Part shown: positions 43,447 through 54,420 of the stretch, piece after piece
How the letters are laid out: the number at the start of each line of letters is the position of its first letter
Numbering within the stretch: the first letter of the stretch is position 1
NCBI GenBank assembly: GCA_036267635.1
Contig: DATAVR010000009.1
Coordinates: 1-64,000 of the forward strand
Direction: 5' to 3'
Source: JADGRB01 sp036267635
Lineage (GTDB): Bacteria; Myxococcota_A; Polyangia; Fen-1088
Length of the DNA stretch: 64,000 bases
The notes under the pieces: generated by a model
Told to the model about the DNA's origin: nothing
The model's database searches: none
Seen by the model: the letters and a program-made list of their open reading frames with translations, nothing else
Translations under genes and position numbers: made by a program

Positions 43447-43495
43447 GAGCCGAGGTGGGTAAAGGGGTGACGTTCGCGGTAGAACGGGGGGCGCG

Positions 43496-46400
43496 ATGAT
43501 TCGCTGTCCAACGTGCGGGCGCCGCCTGCGCGACGCCGCGCCCGCCTGCGCCACGCACGGGACGCCGCCGCCCGTGCTCGAGCAGCCGGACGACACGACG
43601 CCGTTCGTGGTCCCGACGCCCAATCTGCCGATCTTTCGCGTGCGGCGCACCTTGGGGCAGGGGGGCTTCGGCGCGGTCTTCCTGGCGGAGCGCATCTCGG
43701 ACGGACAGCCGGTGGCCATCAAGGTCGCGCGCTCCGACAACCTGGCCGCGGGCGAGAGCCTGATGCGCGAGGCGTACGCGCTCTCCGCTGTTGGCGTGCC
43801 GCACGTGCCGGCGGTGTTCGAGCGCGGTGTCCTCGACGACGGATCGGCTTACGTGGTGTTGGAGTTCGTCGAGGCGCCGCTGCTGGCCGAGCGGCTGACC
43901 GCGCCCGAAGGGCCGATGTCGCTCGAGGAGTTCGCGCGCGCCGCACTGGCGATCCTGACCGCGGTCGAGACGGCGCACGGACGCGGCTTGGTGCACTGCG
44001 ATCTCAAGCCGGAGAACATCTTCGTCGACGAAAAGGGGGTCAAGCTGTTCGACTTCGGCCTCGTGCGCAGCGTCGGCGCAGGGGGCGACCGCGTCGAGGC
44101 GACCAAGGAAGAGGCGCCGGCCGGGACGCCCGAGTACATGTCGCCCGAGCAGTGTGAGGGGCGGACGGAGATCGATGCCCGCAGCGACATCTATGCGCTG
44201 GGGGCCATCTTCTACGAGATGCTGGCCGGCGCGCCGCCGTTCTGGGGGAACTCGGCGGAGGTGCAGCAGAGCCACCGCAGCCGCCGCCCGCCTGCGCTGT
44301 CGCGCCGGGCGGAGATCTCGGTGCCGCTCGAGGACGCGATCATGCGCTGCCTGGCCAAGGATCCCGACCGGCGTCCGGCGAGCATCGCCGATCTGCGCCG
44401 CGCGCTGCAGGCCGGGCTCGCCGCGGAGCGCGCCCGACGGGAGGTGGTCCAGCCGGCCGCGCCGCCCAAGGAGGCCGCCCTGGCGGACGCCAAGGCCGCC
44501 GCCAAGCCGGCCGCGCCGGTGCGCGAGCGGCGCGCCGTGGCGCTGCTGTTCTTCGAGAGCAAGAGCAACGTAGCCGCCGTGCGCGAGGCGATGACCAGCG
44601 TGGGGGCTCAGCTGGCGCACACGGCGGGCGCCCAGTACGTGCTCGCCTTCGGTCACGAGGTCGGTGACAACCCGACCCGGGCGGCGGCGAACGCCGGCGA
44701 GATGATCGTTGCGCGCGGGCTGACCCAGCGGGCGCTGGTCGATCTGGCGTCGGTCTCCATCCAGGCCCACCCCGACGGGACGCGGCGCTACCAGAGCCCG
44801 CTCTTCAGCAAAAAGGAACAGTACCCGGGCGAGTCGGATCCCGAGGGGATCCTGCTCTCGCCCGCCGCGCTGGAGGTGCTGCCCGATCTGCTGGTGGAGC
44901 CGGTGCCGGGACGCCCGGGGGCGGCGCGCCTGCAGAAGGCGACGGTGGCCGCCGAACGGACCACCACCCGGATGGGCGTGGCGCCGCTGGTCGGCCGCGA
45001 CGATCTGCTGCGCACGTTGCTCGACTCGGCGCGGGGGGCGGCGGGCGGATCGTCGCCGACCATCGTCACGCTGCTGGGGGCGCCCGGGTACGGCAAGACC
45101 CACCTGGCGCAGATGCTGGTGCAGCACCTGGAGATCGTTCCGACCTTCGAGCTGCTGTTCGTGCGCGCCAAAGAGGTCCTGGGCGGCGTCGAAGAACAGA
45201 CCGCGCGCGAGCTCTTGCGCTCGACGCTGTCGCTCCCCGACGCCGCGCCGGCAGATCTCGGGCGCGCGCAGCTCGCCGAACGGCTGGGCGCCGACGTGGC
45301 CAAGGATGTCTGGGCCGGCGTGGCGATCACCATGGGGTGGGCGCCGCCCGAGCACCCGGAGGTCCGCGCGCTGACCGCGGCGCCGGGCGCCATCCGGGCG
45401 GCGGCCGCGCGCGCGGCGGGCGAAGCGCTGCGCGGGCGAGCGCGCAAGCGGGCCCAGGCGGTGGTGATCGAGGACGCCCACTTCGTCGACGAGACCGCGC
45501 TCGACGCGCTCGAGTACGCGGCGCTCGCCGAGGCCGCTTGCCCGATCTGGATCTGCGTCATCGGGCGTCCCAGCTTCGGGCGTGGACGCACCGACTGGGC
45601 CGGCCGCGCCGCCGCCCGCCGCGAAATCACGCTCGCGCCGCTGGAGCCGCCCGCCGCCGCCGAGCTGGCCCGGCGCCTGCTGCTCCCTGCGGAGAATGTG
45701 CCGGCCACGGCGCTCGCGGTCTTGGCCGCCCGCACCGAGGGGATTCCGCTCCTGCTCGTCGAGCTCGTGCGTGGCCTCAAGCGCGACGGGCTGGTGCGGA
45801 GATCGGGCAAGGGGCAGAGCTGGACGCTGGCCACCGACGAGCTCGATCGGCTGCCCGATCTACCGCTCGTGCAGTGGCTGGCCAGCCGGGAGACGGAGTC
45901 GCTGCCGCCCGATCTGTTGGCGCATGCCAAGCTGGCCTCGGTGCTGGGGGCCGAGTTCAGCAGCGACGAGATCGAGGGGGTCTTGCAGGAGCTGGAGCGC
46001 GGCGGCGTCGCGGCGGAGACGCAGCTCGACGCCGGGATCGGCGTTCGTCGCCTGGTCGAAAGCGGCATCCTCTCCCGCCACCGCGGCGGCCGCGTGGGGT
46101 TCCGCCACGCGCTCCTGCGCGACACCGTCTACCAATCGGTCTCCGGGCCGCAGCGCGAGGCGATCCACCGCGCCGCCTACGACTACTATCGTCACCAGGA
46201 TCGTTTGGCCGAAGGAGCCCGCCTGCCGCCGATGGCGTTTCACGCCGCGCGCAGCGGCCTCAAGGTCGAGGCGGGGCGTCTCTACCTGGACCTGGCGGGC
46301 CGGGCGCGCGCCCGCCACGGCTATCTGGACGCCGAGCTGCTTTTCAAGAACGCGATCGACAACCTCCCCGCCGAGGATCAGATGTCGCGGATCGCGGCGA

Positions 46401-47569
46401 CGCAGGGGCGGGCGCAGATGCGCTACCGGCTGGGACGTCACGAGGACGCGATCGGAGACTACAGCGCGGCGCTGGAGCTGGCGCGCCAGGCCGGCTCGAA
46501 GTCGGCGCAGATCGCGCTCCTCCTCGACGAGGGGATCGTGCTCGATCTGGTTCGCGAGTGGCCGCGCGCGGAGACGGCCACCGAGGAGGCGGCGGCGCTC
46601 ATCGCCTCGGACGAAACGCTGGCCACGCCGGTGGTGCAAGCGCGGCTGCTGATGTCGCGGGCGCGCAGCTTCACCCGCACCGACAAGCTGGCCGAGGCCC
46701 ACGCGACGTTTGCCCGCGCGATCGCCATCGCCGAGCCGCTGGGCGAAGAGGCCTACGACGCCTACACGACCAGCATGTCGCTGGGAGGGTTCGTGACCGC
46801 GACGCTGGGAAAGTACGACGTGGCGGAGGCCTGGACCAACCGCGTCCTCCAGGTCTACGAGGACCACGGCGACATCTTCGGCATCTGCATCACGCTCATC
46901 AACCGCGGCTCGCTCTGGTTCCTCACCGACAAGTTCGATCGGCTGCTGGCCGAGCTCGAGCGCGCCGTCGGTCTCACCCGCGAGTACGGGATGACCCTGC
47001 TCGAGAGTCTCTGCGTGCGGGATCTCGGCGAGATCTATCTCTCGCTCGGCAAACCGGTGGAAGGGGAGCGCTATATCCGGCGCGCGCACGCCATGTACGC
47101 CCAGTCGCTGGGCGAGAACGCGGCCCGCGCCGTGAGCTGCGAGCTGCAGCTGGCGCGGCTCAAGTGGTGGAGCGGAGATGTCGCCGCCGCCGAGGAGATC
47201 TTCAGGAAGGTGACCGCGCAGCAGGCGGTCGCCCAGGCCGCCGGGCCGAGCGACGCGGTCCTGACGGGGAGCGAGCGGCTGATGCTCGACCAGGTGGGCG
47301 TCGCGCTCGGACCCGGGACGGCGGCCGAGTTCGATGCGCTCATCGCGCGCGGACAGGAGCTGGCGTTGCAGCCGCAGGACATCGTCGAGCTGGTCGAGTG
47401 GAAGGGGTTGGCGGCCTTGCGGGCCGGCCGTCGCGACGAGGCGATTCCTCTCTTCGAGCAAGCGTTGGCGATGGCCGAGGAGAAGGCGCGCCTGGTGACC
47501 GATCGCGTGCGCGCCCAGTTGACGTCGGCCAGCGGTGGGGCGCCCGCTCCGGCCAGCATGCAGGGGTGA
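43496..47569 (+). CDS. Ser/Thr kinase - cyclase-like - AAA ATPase - TPR signalling protein
   Basis: A 1357-residue multidomain protein. It starts with a zinc-ribbon-like CPTCG...C (3-20). The kinase domain (about 48-310) has GQGGFG, Lys near 75, HCDLKPEN near 167 and DFGLV near 186; the HRD arginine is Cys, so it is a non-RD kinase. Residues of about 345-465 have the outline of a class III nucleotide cyclase but lack clear metal and transition-state residues, so it is probably inactive. An AAA-type ATPase follows (PLVGRDD near 498, GAPGYGKT near 528, VVIEDAHFVDE near 656), then TPR repeats (about 940-1340). No membrane helix is seen, so it is cytoplasmic. Targets are unknown. Confidence 0.88.
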   Translation: MIRCPTCGRRLRDAAPACATHGTPPPVLEQPDDTTPFVVPTPNLPIFRVRRTLGQGGFGAVFLAERISDGQPVAIKVARSDNLAAGESLMREAYALSAVGVPHVPAVFERGVLDDGSAYVVLEFVEAPLLAERLTAPEGPMSLEEFARAALAILTAVETAHGRGLVHCDLKPENIFVDEKGVKLFDFGLVRSVGAGGDRVEATKEEAPAGTPEYMSPEQCEGRTEIDARSDIYALGAIFYEMLAGAPPFWGNSAEVQQSHRSRRPPALSRRAEISVPLEDAIMRCLAKDPDRRPASIADLRRALQAGLAAERARREVVQPAAPPKEAALADAKAAAKPAAPVRERRAVALLFFESKSNVAAVREAMTSVGAQLAHTAGAQYVLAFGHEVGDNPTRAAANAGEMIVARGLTQRALVDLASVSIQAHPDGTRRYQSPLFSKKEQYPGESDPEGILLSPAALEVLPDLLVEPVPGRPGAARLQKATVAAERTTTRMGVAPLVGRDDLLRTLLDSARGAAGGSSPTIVTLLGAPGYGKTHLAQMLVQHLEIVPTFELLFVRAKEVLGGVEEQTARELLRSTLSLPDAAPADLGRAQLAERLGADVAKDVWAGVAITMGWAPPEHPEVRALTAAPGAIRAAAARAAGEALRGRARKRAQAVVIEDAHFVDETALDALEYAALAEAACPIWICVIGRPSFGRGRTDWAGRAAARREITLAPLEPPAAAELARRLLLPAENVPATALAVLAARTEGIPLLLVELVRGLKRDGLVRRSGKGQSWTLATDELDRLPDLPLVQWLASRETESLPPDLLAHAKLASVLGAEFSSDEIEGVLQELERGGVAAETQLDAGIGVRRLVESGILSRHRGGRVGFRHALLRDTVYQSVSGPQREAIHRAAYDYYRHQDRLAEGARLPPMAFHAARSGLKVEAGRLYLDLAGRARARHGYLDAELLFKNAIDNLPAEDQMSRIAATQGRAQMRYRLGRHEDAIGDYSAALELARQAGSKSAQIALLLDEGIVLDLVREWPRAETATEEAAALIASDETLATPVVQARLLMSRARSFTRTDKLAEAHATFARAIAIAEPLGEEAYDAYTTSMSLGGFVTATLGKYDVAEAWTNRVLQVYEDHGDIFGICITLINRGSLWFLTDKFDRLLAELERAVGLTREYGMTLLESLCVRDLGEIYLSLGKPVEGERYIRRAHAMYAQSLGENAARAVSCELQLARLKWWSGDVAAAEEIFRKVTAQQAVAQAAGPSDAVLTGSERLMLDQVGVALGPGTAAEFDALIARGQELALQPQDIVELVEWKGLAALRAGRRDEAIPLFEQALAMAEEKARLVTDRVRAQLTSASGGAPAPASMQG

Positions 47570-47677
47570 CGGCTTCACCTCCAGGTTGGCGCGAGGGCGG
47601 AGGCGCGAAGATCGGGGATCGCCGGCCTCGCGGCCGAGACCCGTGAATTGGCGGGGTCGATCGGCTAACCTGCCCCG

Positions 47678-48346
47678 ATGGGGCTCTCGAATGAGCAGAT
47701 TCAGCGCGCGCTGCTGTCGCTGATCGCCTTCGTCATCTCGGTGTCGGTGCACGAGTTCGGGCACGCCTTCGTCGCCGACCGGCTGGGCGATCGGCTGCCG
47801 CGCATGCAGGGGCGGGTCACGCTCTCGCCGCTGGCGCACATCGACCTTCTGGGGACGATCATCCTGCCGCTCGTCGCCGCGCTGATGCCGGGCAGCTTTC
47901 CGCTCATCGCCTGGGGCAAGCCGGTGCAGACCAATCCGCGCAACTACACGCGGCTGTCGGCGAAGCTCGGGCATATGGTGGTGTCGCTGGCCGGGCCGGC
48001 GATGAACCTCCTCCTCGCGATCTTGGTCTCGATCGTCTTTCTGATCCTGGGGAAGAGCGGCCACCTCTCGGCGAAGGCAGCGACGATCCTGGTCCAGTAC
48101 TTTTTGGCGCTCAACATCGCCTTGATGTTCTTCAACCTCATCCCGGTGCCGCCGCTCGACGGGGCGGCGGTGCTGGCTGGATTTCTTCCCGCATCGCTCG
48201 ACTTCATCCCCCGCGCGCTCCAGCGCTACGGTATGGTCCTGTTCTTCGTTTTGTTCTTGTCGGGAATTCTGCGAGTCGTCATGCGGCCGGCCTATCATCT
48301 CGTCGACGTCTGGGCCGAAGCGTTGCTGCGCGCCGTGGCGACATGA
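47678..48346 (+). CDS. Site-2 protease family (M50) membrane metalloprotease
   Basis: A 222-residue protein with about five helices. The zinc motif HEFGH (25-29) is in the first helix and NLIPVPPLDG near 160 supplies the third ligand. It lacks PDZ and CBS domains, so it belongs to the compact group III-type M50 family. It would cleave membrane-embedded substrates; the substrate is unknown. Its stop overlaps the scpA start by four bases, a common neighbourhood for this family. Confidence 0.9.
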   Translation: MGLSNEQIQRALLSLIAFVISVSVHEFGHAFVADRLGDRLPRMQGRVTLSPLAHIDLLGTIILPLVAALMPGSFPLIAWGKPVQTNPRNYTRLSAKLGHMVVSLAGPAMNLLLAILVSIVFLILGKSGHLSAKAATILVQYFLALNIALMFFNLIPVPPLDGAAVLAGFLPASLDFIPRALQRYGMVLFFVLFLSGILRVVMRPAYHLVDVWAEALLRAVAT

Positions 48347-49197
48347 GCGCCGAGCCGGGCAGCGCCTATCGCGTCGCACTGCCCGAGTTCGAAGGGCCGC
48401 TCGACCTGCTCTTGCACCTCTGCAAGACGCACGAGATCGACATCGTCCACATCCCGATCGCCTTCATCACCGAGAAGTACCTGGAGTATCTGGATCTGAT
48501 GCAGTCGATGCCGTTCGACGTGGCGGCCGACTACCTGGTGATGGCGGCGACGCTCGCCTACCTCAAGTCGCGTGAGCTGGTCCCCACGCCGGAGCCGCTC
48601 GACGTGAGCGGAGACGACGAAGGGGAGGTGCTCGACCCGCGTGAGGAGCTCATTCGCCGCCTGCTCGAGTACCAGAAGTACAAGGACGCCGCCGAGAAGC
48701 TGGGCGGCCGCCCGATCGAGGGGCGCACCGTGTTCGGCCGCGGGATGGCGCTCGCCAACGACGCACCCGACGCGCCTCTCACCGAGCAGTCGGTCTGGAA
48801 GCTGATCGAGGCGTTCGGGCGGATCCTGGAGAAGGCGGGCGGGAGCAAGGCGATTCACGAGGTGTCGGTCGACCGGGTCTCGATCAGCGATCGCATGGGG
48901 CAGCTCATCGACGCCATCGAGACCGGCAGCGGATCGTTCCGGTTCGAGTCCTGCTTCGATCTGTCGCTGCCCGAGGTCGAGCTGCGCAACCAGGTGGTGG
49001 TCACCTTGCTGGCGATCCTGGAGATGGCGCGGCTCAAGGTGGTGCGGGTGCTGCAGTCGCCCGAAGGGGAGACGCTGTTCATCACCCAGGCGGCCGGCGT
49101 GTCGATCGAGGCGGCCCGCCGGGCGGCCAGGAGCGCCAGCGAGGCGCAACAACAAGAGACCGAACGAGAGAACGAGCCGAAGAATGAGCAAACGTAA
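48343..49197 (+). CDS. scpA: Segregation and condensation protein A (ScpA)
   Basis: The kleisin subunit of the SMC condensin complex, 284 residues. The N-terminal motif YRVALPEFEGPLDLLLHLCK and the helix DYLVMAATLAYLKSRELVP bind the SMC neck; the C-terminal winged helix (about 200-260) includes VVVTLLAILEMARLKVV. It is coupled to the M50 gene upstream and overlaps scpB by 14 bases. Confidence 0.95.
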   Translation: MSAEPGSAYRVALPEFEGPLDLLLHLCKTHEIDIVHIPIAFITEKYLEYLDLMQSMPFDVAADYLVMAATLAYLKSRELVPTPEPLDVSGDDEGEVLDPREELIRRLLEYQKYKDAAEKLGGRPIEGRTVFGRGMALANDAPDAPLTEQSVWKLIEAFGRILEKAGGSKAIHEVSVDRVSISDRMGQLIDAIETGSGSFRFESCFDLSLPEVELRNQVVVTLLAILEMARLKVVRVLQSPEGETLFITQAAGVSIEAARRAARSASEAQQQETERENEPKNEQT

Positions 49198-50239
49198 GAA
49201 GACCAACGAACCCGCCGCCGAAGATGCGGTGACGACAGGCGTGGTGACGACCGCCGTCGAGGGGGATCTGACCAGCCCCGATCTCTCGGGACCAGAGGCG
49301 GCGTTTGACGGGCCCGATCCCGACACCCAGGTCGGACCGGCGCCCACGACCGACAGCTGGGACGGGCCGACCAACGTGGGGACCGAGGACGAGCTGGCCG
49401 AGCTGGCCGCCGCTTCGGTGAGCCCGGTCGGCGACGTCGCTCCGTTGCCCGAGGGGACCGACGAGGCGGCGCCGGAGCCGCCGCCGGAGGTGGCGCCCGG
49501 ACGTCTGGCGAGCATCATCGAGAGCCTGCTGTTCGCCAGCGATCGCCCGTTGACACTGTCCGAGCTCAAGCGGCTGGTCGGCGAGCGCGACGGCGGCAAG
49601 CTGACCGCCGCGCTCGAGGAGCTGCGCGCGCGGCGCGAGGAGACCGGCGTCCAGGTGATTCAGGCGGCGGGCGGCTGGCATCTGCGCACCAACCCCGAGA
49701 ACGTCGCCTGGGTGTCGCGGGTGTTGGCCGGCAAGCCGCCGCGCCTTTCGCGCGCGATGCTGGAGACGCTGGCCATCGTCGCCTACCGGCAGCCGATCAC
49801 GCGGCCGGAGATCGACGAGATCCGCGGCGTCGACTGCGGTCCGGTGTTGAAGACCCTGCTCGAGCGGGGACTGGTGCGGATGATCGGCAAGAAGGAGGAG
49901 GTCGGCCGCCCGATCCTCTACGGCACCACGCCGGAGTTCCTGCGCACCTTCAGCCTGCGCGATCTGAACGAGCTGCCGACGCTGCGCGAGTTCCACGAGC
50001 TCGGCGAAGCGGAGATGGCCAAGGTCGACGCCGCCGCGCCCGTCGTCGCCGCGCCGGCGGCCGATGCGCCGCCCAAGCCGCCCGCGATTCGCGAGCTCGA
50101 CCCCGAGGAAGAGGACGAGCTCCTGACCGAGCTCGATCGCGCCAGCGCCGCCGCCAGCCAGGCGGCCGCGCCACCGGCGGCGGCGACCATCGATGCGCCG
50201 GCGACGACCGTCGGCACCGACGACGAAACGGTTGGATAG
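49184..50239 (+). CDS. scpB: Segregation and condensation protein B (ScpB)
   Basis: The KITE partner of ScpA, 351 residues. An acidic, low-complexity N-terminus (about 1-105) precedes two winged helices (about 106-265): IIESLLFASDRPLTLSEL, then LETLAIVAYRQPITRPEI, DEIRGVDCGPVLKTLLERGLV and GRPILYGTT. A Pro/Ala-rich acidic tail follows. The disordered ends make it longer than the usual 180-200 residues. Chromosome condensation and segregation are the expected roles. Confidence 0.94.
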   Translation: MSKRKKTNEPAAEDAVTTGVVTTAVEGDLTSPDLSGPEAAFDGPDPDTQVGPAPTTDSWDGPTNVGTEDELAELAAASVSPVGDVAPLPEGTDEAAPEPPPEVAPGRLASIIESLLFASDRPLTLSELKRLVGERDGGKLTAALEELRARREETGVQVIQAAGGWHLRTNPENVAWVSRVLAGKPPRLSRAMLETLAIVAYRQPITRPEIDEIRGVDCGPVLKTLLERGLVRMIGKKEEVGRPILYGTTPEFLRTFSLRDLNELPTLREFHELGEAEMAKVDAAAPVVAAPAADAPPKPPAIRELDPEEEDELLTELDRASAAASQAAAPPAAATIDAPATTVGTDDETVG

Positions 50240-50245
50240 CGGCCC

Positions 50246-50977
50246 GTGCGGCTACAGAAGTTCTTGGCCCAGGCGGGCGTCTCCTCGCGCCGGCGCGCCG
50301 AGGCGCTGATCGCCAGCGGCGCCGTGCGGGTCAACGGCGAGGTGGTGAGCGCGCTCGGCTCCAACGTCTCCGGCAAGGATCGGGTCGAGGTCGACGGGCG
50401 GCGGGTCACCGCCGAGACGCCGACCTACCGCCTGGTGCTCAAGCCCCGCGCCTGCCTGGCCACGCTGGCGCCCACCGGCGCCCGCCCGACACTGGCGCGC
50501 TACCTGCGCGACGCCGAGCCTGGCTGGAAGGTGGCGGCCCCGCTCGACTTCCCCGCCGAGGGGGTGGTGCTGGTGACCAACGATGGCGCGCTCATCGAGG
50601 CGCTCGGCAAGTCGCGGGTGCCGATGACCTACCACCTCAAGCTGCAGGGCATCGTCGATGACAACGAGGTCGAGCGGCTGGCGCGCGGCTGGCGCTGGGA
50701 GGGGCGGCCGGTCAAGCCGGTGTCGGTCGGGCGGCTGGCCGTCACCGAGAAGAACAGCTGGATCGAGATGGTCGTCGGCGAGACTCGGCCGCGCGCGCTC
50801 AAGGCGGGCGGCGATCTCATCCGCCATTCGTTGCTGAAGATCTCGCGCGTGCGGCTGGGGGGCCTGTCGTTCGAGGGGCTGCGGATGGGCGGATGGCGCG
50901 ATCTGACCAAGGCCGAGGCCACCGACCTGCGAAAGCGCGCCGGGCTGGAAGGTACGCCGGTAGCCGCAAACAAGTGA
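50246..50977 (+). CDS. rluB: RsuA/RluB-type pseudouridine synthase
   Basis: A 243-residue enzyme starting at GTG 50246. An S4 RNA-binding domain (1-50: RLQKFLAQAGVSSRRRAE) precedes the catalytic domain. The catalytic Asp is D101 in APLDFPAEGVVLVTNDG, where the usual GRLD-x-x-T-x-G has become PLDFPAEG. It modifies rRNA, but 23S (RluB) versus 16S (RsuA) cannot be decided; the scpB neighbourhood favours RluB. A perfect hairpin starts at the stop codon. Confidence 0.85.
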   Translation: MRLQKFLAQAGVSSRRRAEALIASGAVRVNGEVVSALGSNVSGKDRVEVDGRRVTAETPTYRLVLKPRACLATLAPTGARPTLARYLRDAEPGWKVAAPLDFPAEGVVLVTNDGALIEALGKSRVPMTYHLKLQGIVDDNEVERLARGWRWEGRPVKPVSVGRLAVTEKNSWIEMVVGETRPRALKAGGDLIRHSLLKISRVRLGGLSFEGLRMGGWRDLTKAEATDLRKRAGLEGTPVAANK

Positions 50978-51000
50978 GGGACCCTGGCAGGGTCCCTCAC
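50974..51000. terminator. Perfect 12-bp hairpin at the rluB stop
   Basis: The arm GTGAGGGACCCT (50974-50985), loop GGC and its exact complement (50989-51000) form a 12-bp hairpin that includes the rluB stop codon. A C-rich run follows rather than a T-run. It is likely a transcription end or mRNA stabiliser before purH, and resembles the hairpin at 59350-59374. Confidence 0.55.
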
Positions 51001-51069
51001 CCCCCGCGATGAGCTCGGGACGAGCGAAGCTCGCCCCTCCCTCACGCGAGAAGTGATAGAAAGCCGCTC

Positions 51070-52635
51070 GTGGCAAGCACGAAGCTGGCGAAGATTTCTC
51101 GGGCGCTGATCTCGGTTTCGGACAAGGCCGGCGTGGTCGACTTCGCGCGCCGGTTGTCGGCCGCTGGTCTCGAGATTTTGTCGACGGGCGGAACGGCGCG
51201 CGCGCTCGGCGAGGCGGGGGTTCCGGTGCGCGAGGTGAGCGACTTCACCGGCGCGCCCGAGATCCTCGACGGGCGGGTGAAGACGCTCCACCCGCGCGTG
51301 CACGGCGGGATCCTTGGTCGCCCGACGCCCAAGCACCGGGCCGAGATGCAGAAGGCCGGCCTCGACCCCATCGATCTGGTGGTGGTGAACCTCTACCCGT
51401 TCCGCGAGACGGTCGCGCGCGGCGCGCCCTTCGAGGAGATCATCGAGAACATCGACATCGGCGGTCCGGCGATGATTCGCTCGGCGGCCAAGAACCACGA
51501 GCGGGTGGCGGTGATCGTCGATCCGGCCGACTACGGGCCGGTGCTGGCGGAGATCGACGCCGAGGGCGAGATCTCGGCCGCCACGCGGTTCCGGTTGGCG
51601 CGCAAGGCGTTTGCCCACACGGCCGCCTACGACGGCGCGATCGCCTCGCACCTCGGGCGGATGTCGACGCCCGAGGCGCCGCTGGCCGATTTCCCGGAGG
51701 CGCTGGTGATCGCCGGGACGCTGGCGCGCCCTCTGCGCTACGGCGAGAACCCCCACCAGAAGGCGGCGTTCTACGCGGTCGAGACGCCCGGGCCGTCGCT
51801 GGCGGGCGCCCGCGTGCTGCAAGGGAAAGAGCTCTCCTACAACAACCTGCTCGATCTCGACGCGGCGATGCGGCTCTGCGCGGAGTTCGCCGAGCCGGCC
51901 GCGGCGATCATCAAGCACAACACGCCGTGCGGCGCGGCCGTCTCCGCGGCGGGCGTCGCCGAGGCCTACCGCCGGGCTCGCGCCACCGACCCGGTCTCGG
52001 CCTTCGGCGGGATCGTGGCGGTCAACCGGCCGGTCGACGGCGAGCTCGGGCGCGAGCTGTCGGAGACCTTCCTCGAGTGCGTGATCGCGCCGGCCTTCAC
52101 CGAGGAGGCGCTGGCGCTCTTGGCGGCCAAGAAGAACCTGCGCCTGCTGGCCGCCGAGATCGGCCGCGACGCCCCCGGCGCCTTCGAGCTGCGCAGCGTG
52201 GCCGGCGGCTTCCTGGTCCAGACCCGCGACCGCGATACGGCCGCCGCCGCCGACGGCAAGGTCGCCTCCCAGCGGGCGCCGACGCCCGCCGAGCTGCGCG
52301 ATCTCGACTTCGCCTGGCGGGTCTGCAAACACGTCAAGTCCAACGCCATCGTGTTCGCCGCCGACGGCCGCACGCTGGGGATCGGCGCCGGCCAGATGTC
52401 GCGCGTCGACTCGGTGCGCATCGCCGTCTCCAAGGCGCGCGCGCCGCTCGCCGGCTCGGCCGTCGCCTCCGACGCCTATTTCCCCTTTCGGGACGGCGTC
52501 GACGAGGCGGCCAAGGCGGGCGCGCTCTCCGTCATCCAGCCGGGCGGCTCGATGCGCGACGCTGAGTCAATAGCGGCCGCCGACGAGCACGGCATGGCCA
52601 TGGTGATGATCGGCGAGCGACACTTCAGGCACTAG
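51070..52635 (+). CDS. purH: Bifunctional AICAR transformylase / IMP cyclohydrolase
   Basis: PurH performs the last two steps of IMP synthesis. The 521-residue protein starts at GTG 51070. The MGS-like cyclohydrolase domain (1-150) has ISVSDKAGVVDFARRL and KTLHPRVHGGIL; the transformylase domain has YGENPHQKAAFY, KHNTPCGAA (Lys/His near 282) and FRDGVDEAAKAGALSVIQPGGS. It is followed by purD and purE in one operon. Confidence 0.96.
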   Translation: MASTKLAKISRALISVSDKAGVVDFARRLSAAGLEILSTGGTARALGEAGVPVREVSDFTGAPEILDGRVKTLHPRVHGGILGRPTPKHRAEMQKAGLDPIDLVVVNLYPFRETVARGAPFEEIIENIDIGGPAMIRSAAKNHERVAVIVDPADYGPVLAEIDAEGEISAATRFRLARKAFAHTAAYDGAIASHLGRMSTPEAPLADFPEALVIAGTLARPLRYGENPHQKAAFYAVETPGPSLAGARVLQGKELSYNNLLDLDAAMRLCAEFAEPAAAIIKHNTPCGAAVSAAGVAEAYRRARATDPVSAFGGIVAVNRPVDGELGRELSETFLECVIAPAFTEEALALLAAKKNLRLLAAEIGRDAPGAFELRSVAGGFLVQTRDRDTAAAADGKVASQRAPTPAELRDLDFAWRVCKHVKSNAIVFAADGRTLGIGAGQMSRVDSVRIAVSKARAPLAGSAVASDAYFPFRDGVDEAAKAGALSVIQPGGSMRDAESIAAADEHGMAMVMIGERHFRH

Positions 52636-52636
52636 C

Positions 52637-53910
<1,274 letters not shown>

Positions 53911-53914
<4 letters not shown>

Positions 53915-54420
53915 GCAACAGCGACAAGATCGACGTGGCGGTGATGATGGGATCGAAGTCGGATCTCGAGACGATGAAACCGGCGGCCAAGATCTGCCAG
54001 AAGTTGGGGTTGGCGGTCGAGGTGCGGGTGCTCTCTGCACATCGGACGCCCGAGGAGACCGCGGCCTTCGTCAAGGACGCCGTCCGTCGGGGCGTCAAGG
54101 CGTTCATCTGCGGCGCGGGTGGGGCGGCGCACCTGGCGGGCGCGGTCGCGGCGCACACCACGCGCCCGGTGATCGGGGTGCCGATCGCCAACGGCGCGCT
54201 CAGCGGGTTCGACTCGCTGCTCTCGACGGTGCAGATGCCGCCCGGCATGCCGGTGGCGACGGTCGCCGTCAACGGCGCCGAGAACGCTGGGCTGCTCGCC
54301 GCCCAGATCGCCGCGCTGGCCGACCCGGGGCTGGCGTCGAAGGTCGAGGATGAGCGTGCCTCGCGCCGCAAGAAGGTCCTCGAGAGCGACGCTGAGGTTC
54401 AGCGCGAGACCAAGGCCTGA
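53911..54420 (+). CDS. purE: N5-CAIR mutase (PurE class I)
   Basis: A 169-residue mutase with MMGSKSDLETM, the SAHRTPE motif (near 39-46) and the class I loop GAGGAAHLAGAVAAHTTRPVIGVP. Class I enzymes need PurK, which is not in this window. Translation is coupled to purD by ATGA. A short charged tail (VEDERASRRKKVLES) extends the core. Confidence 0.95.
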
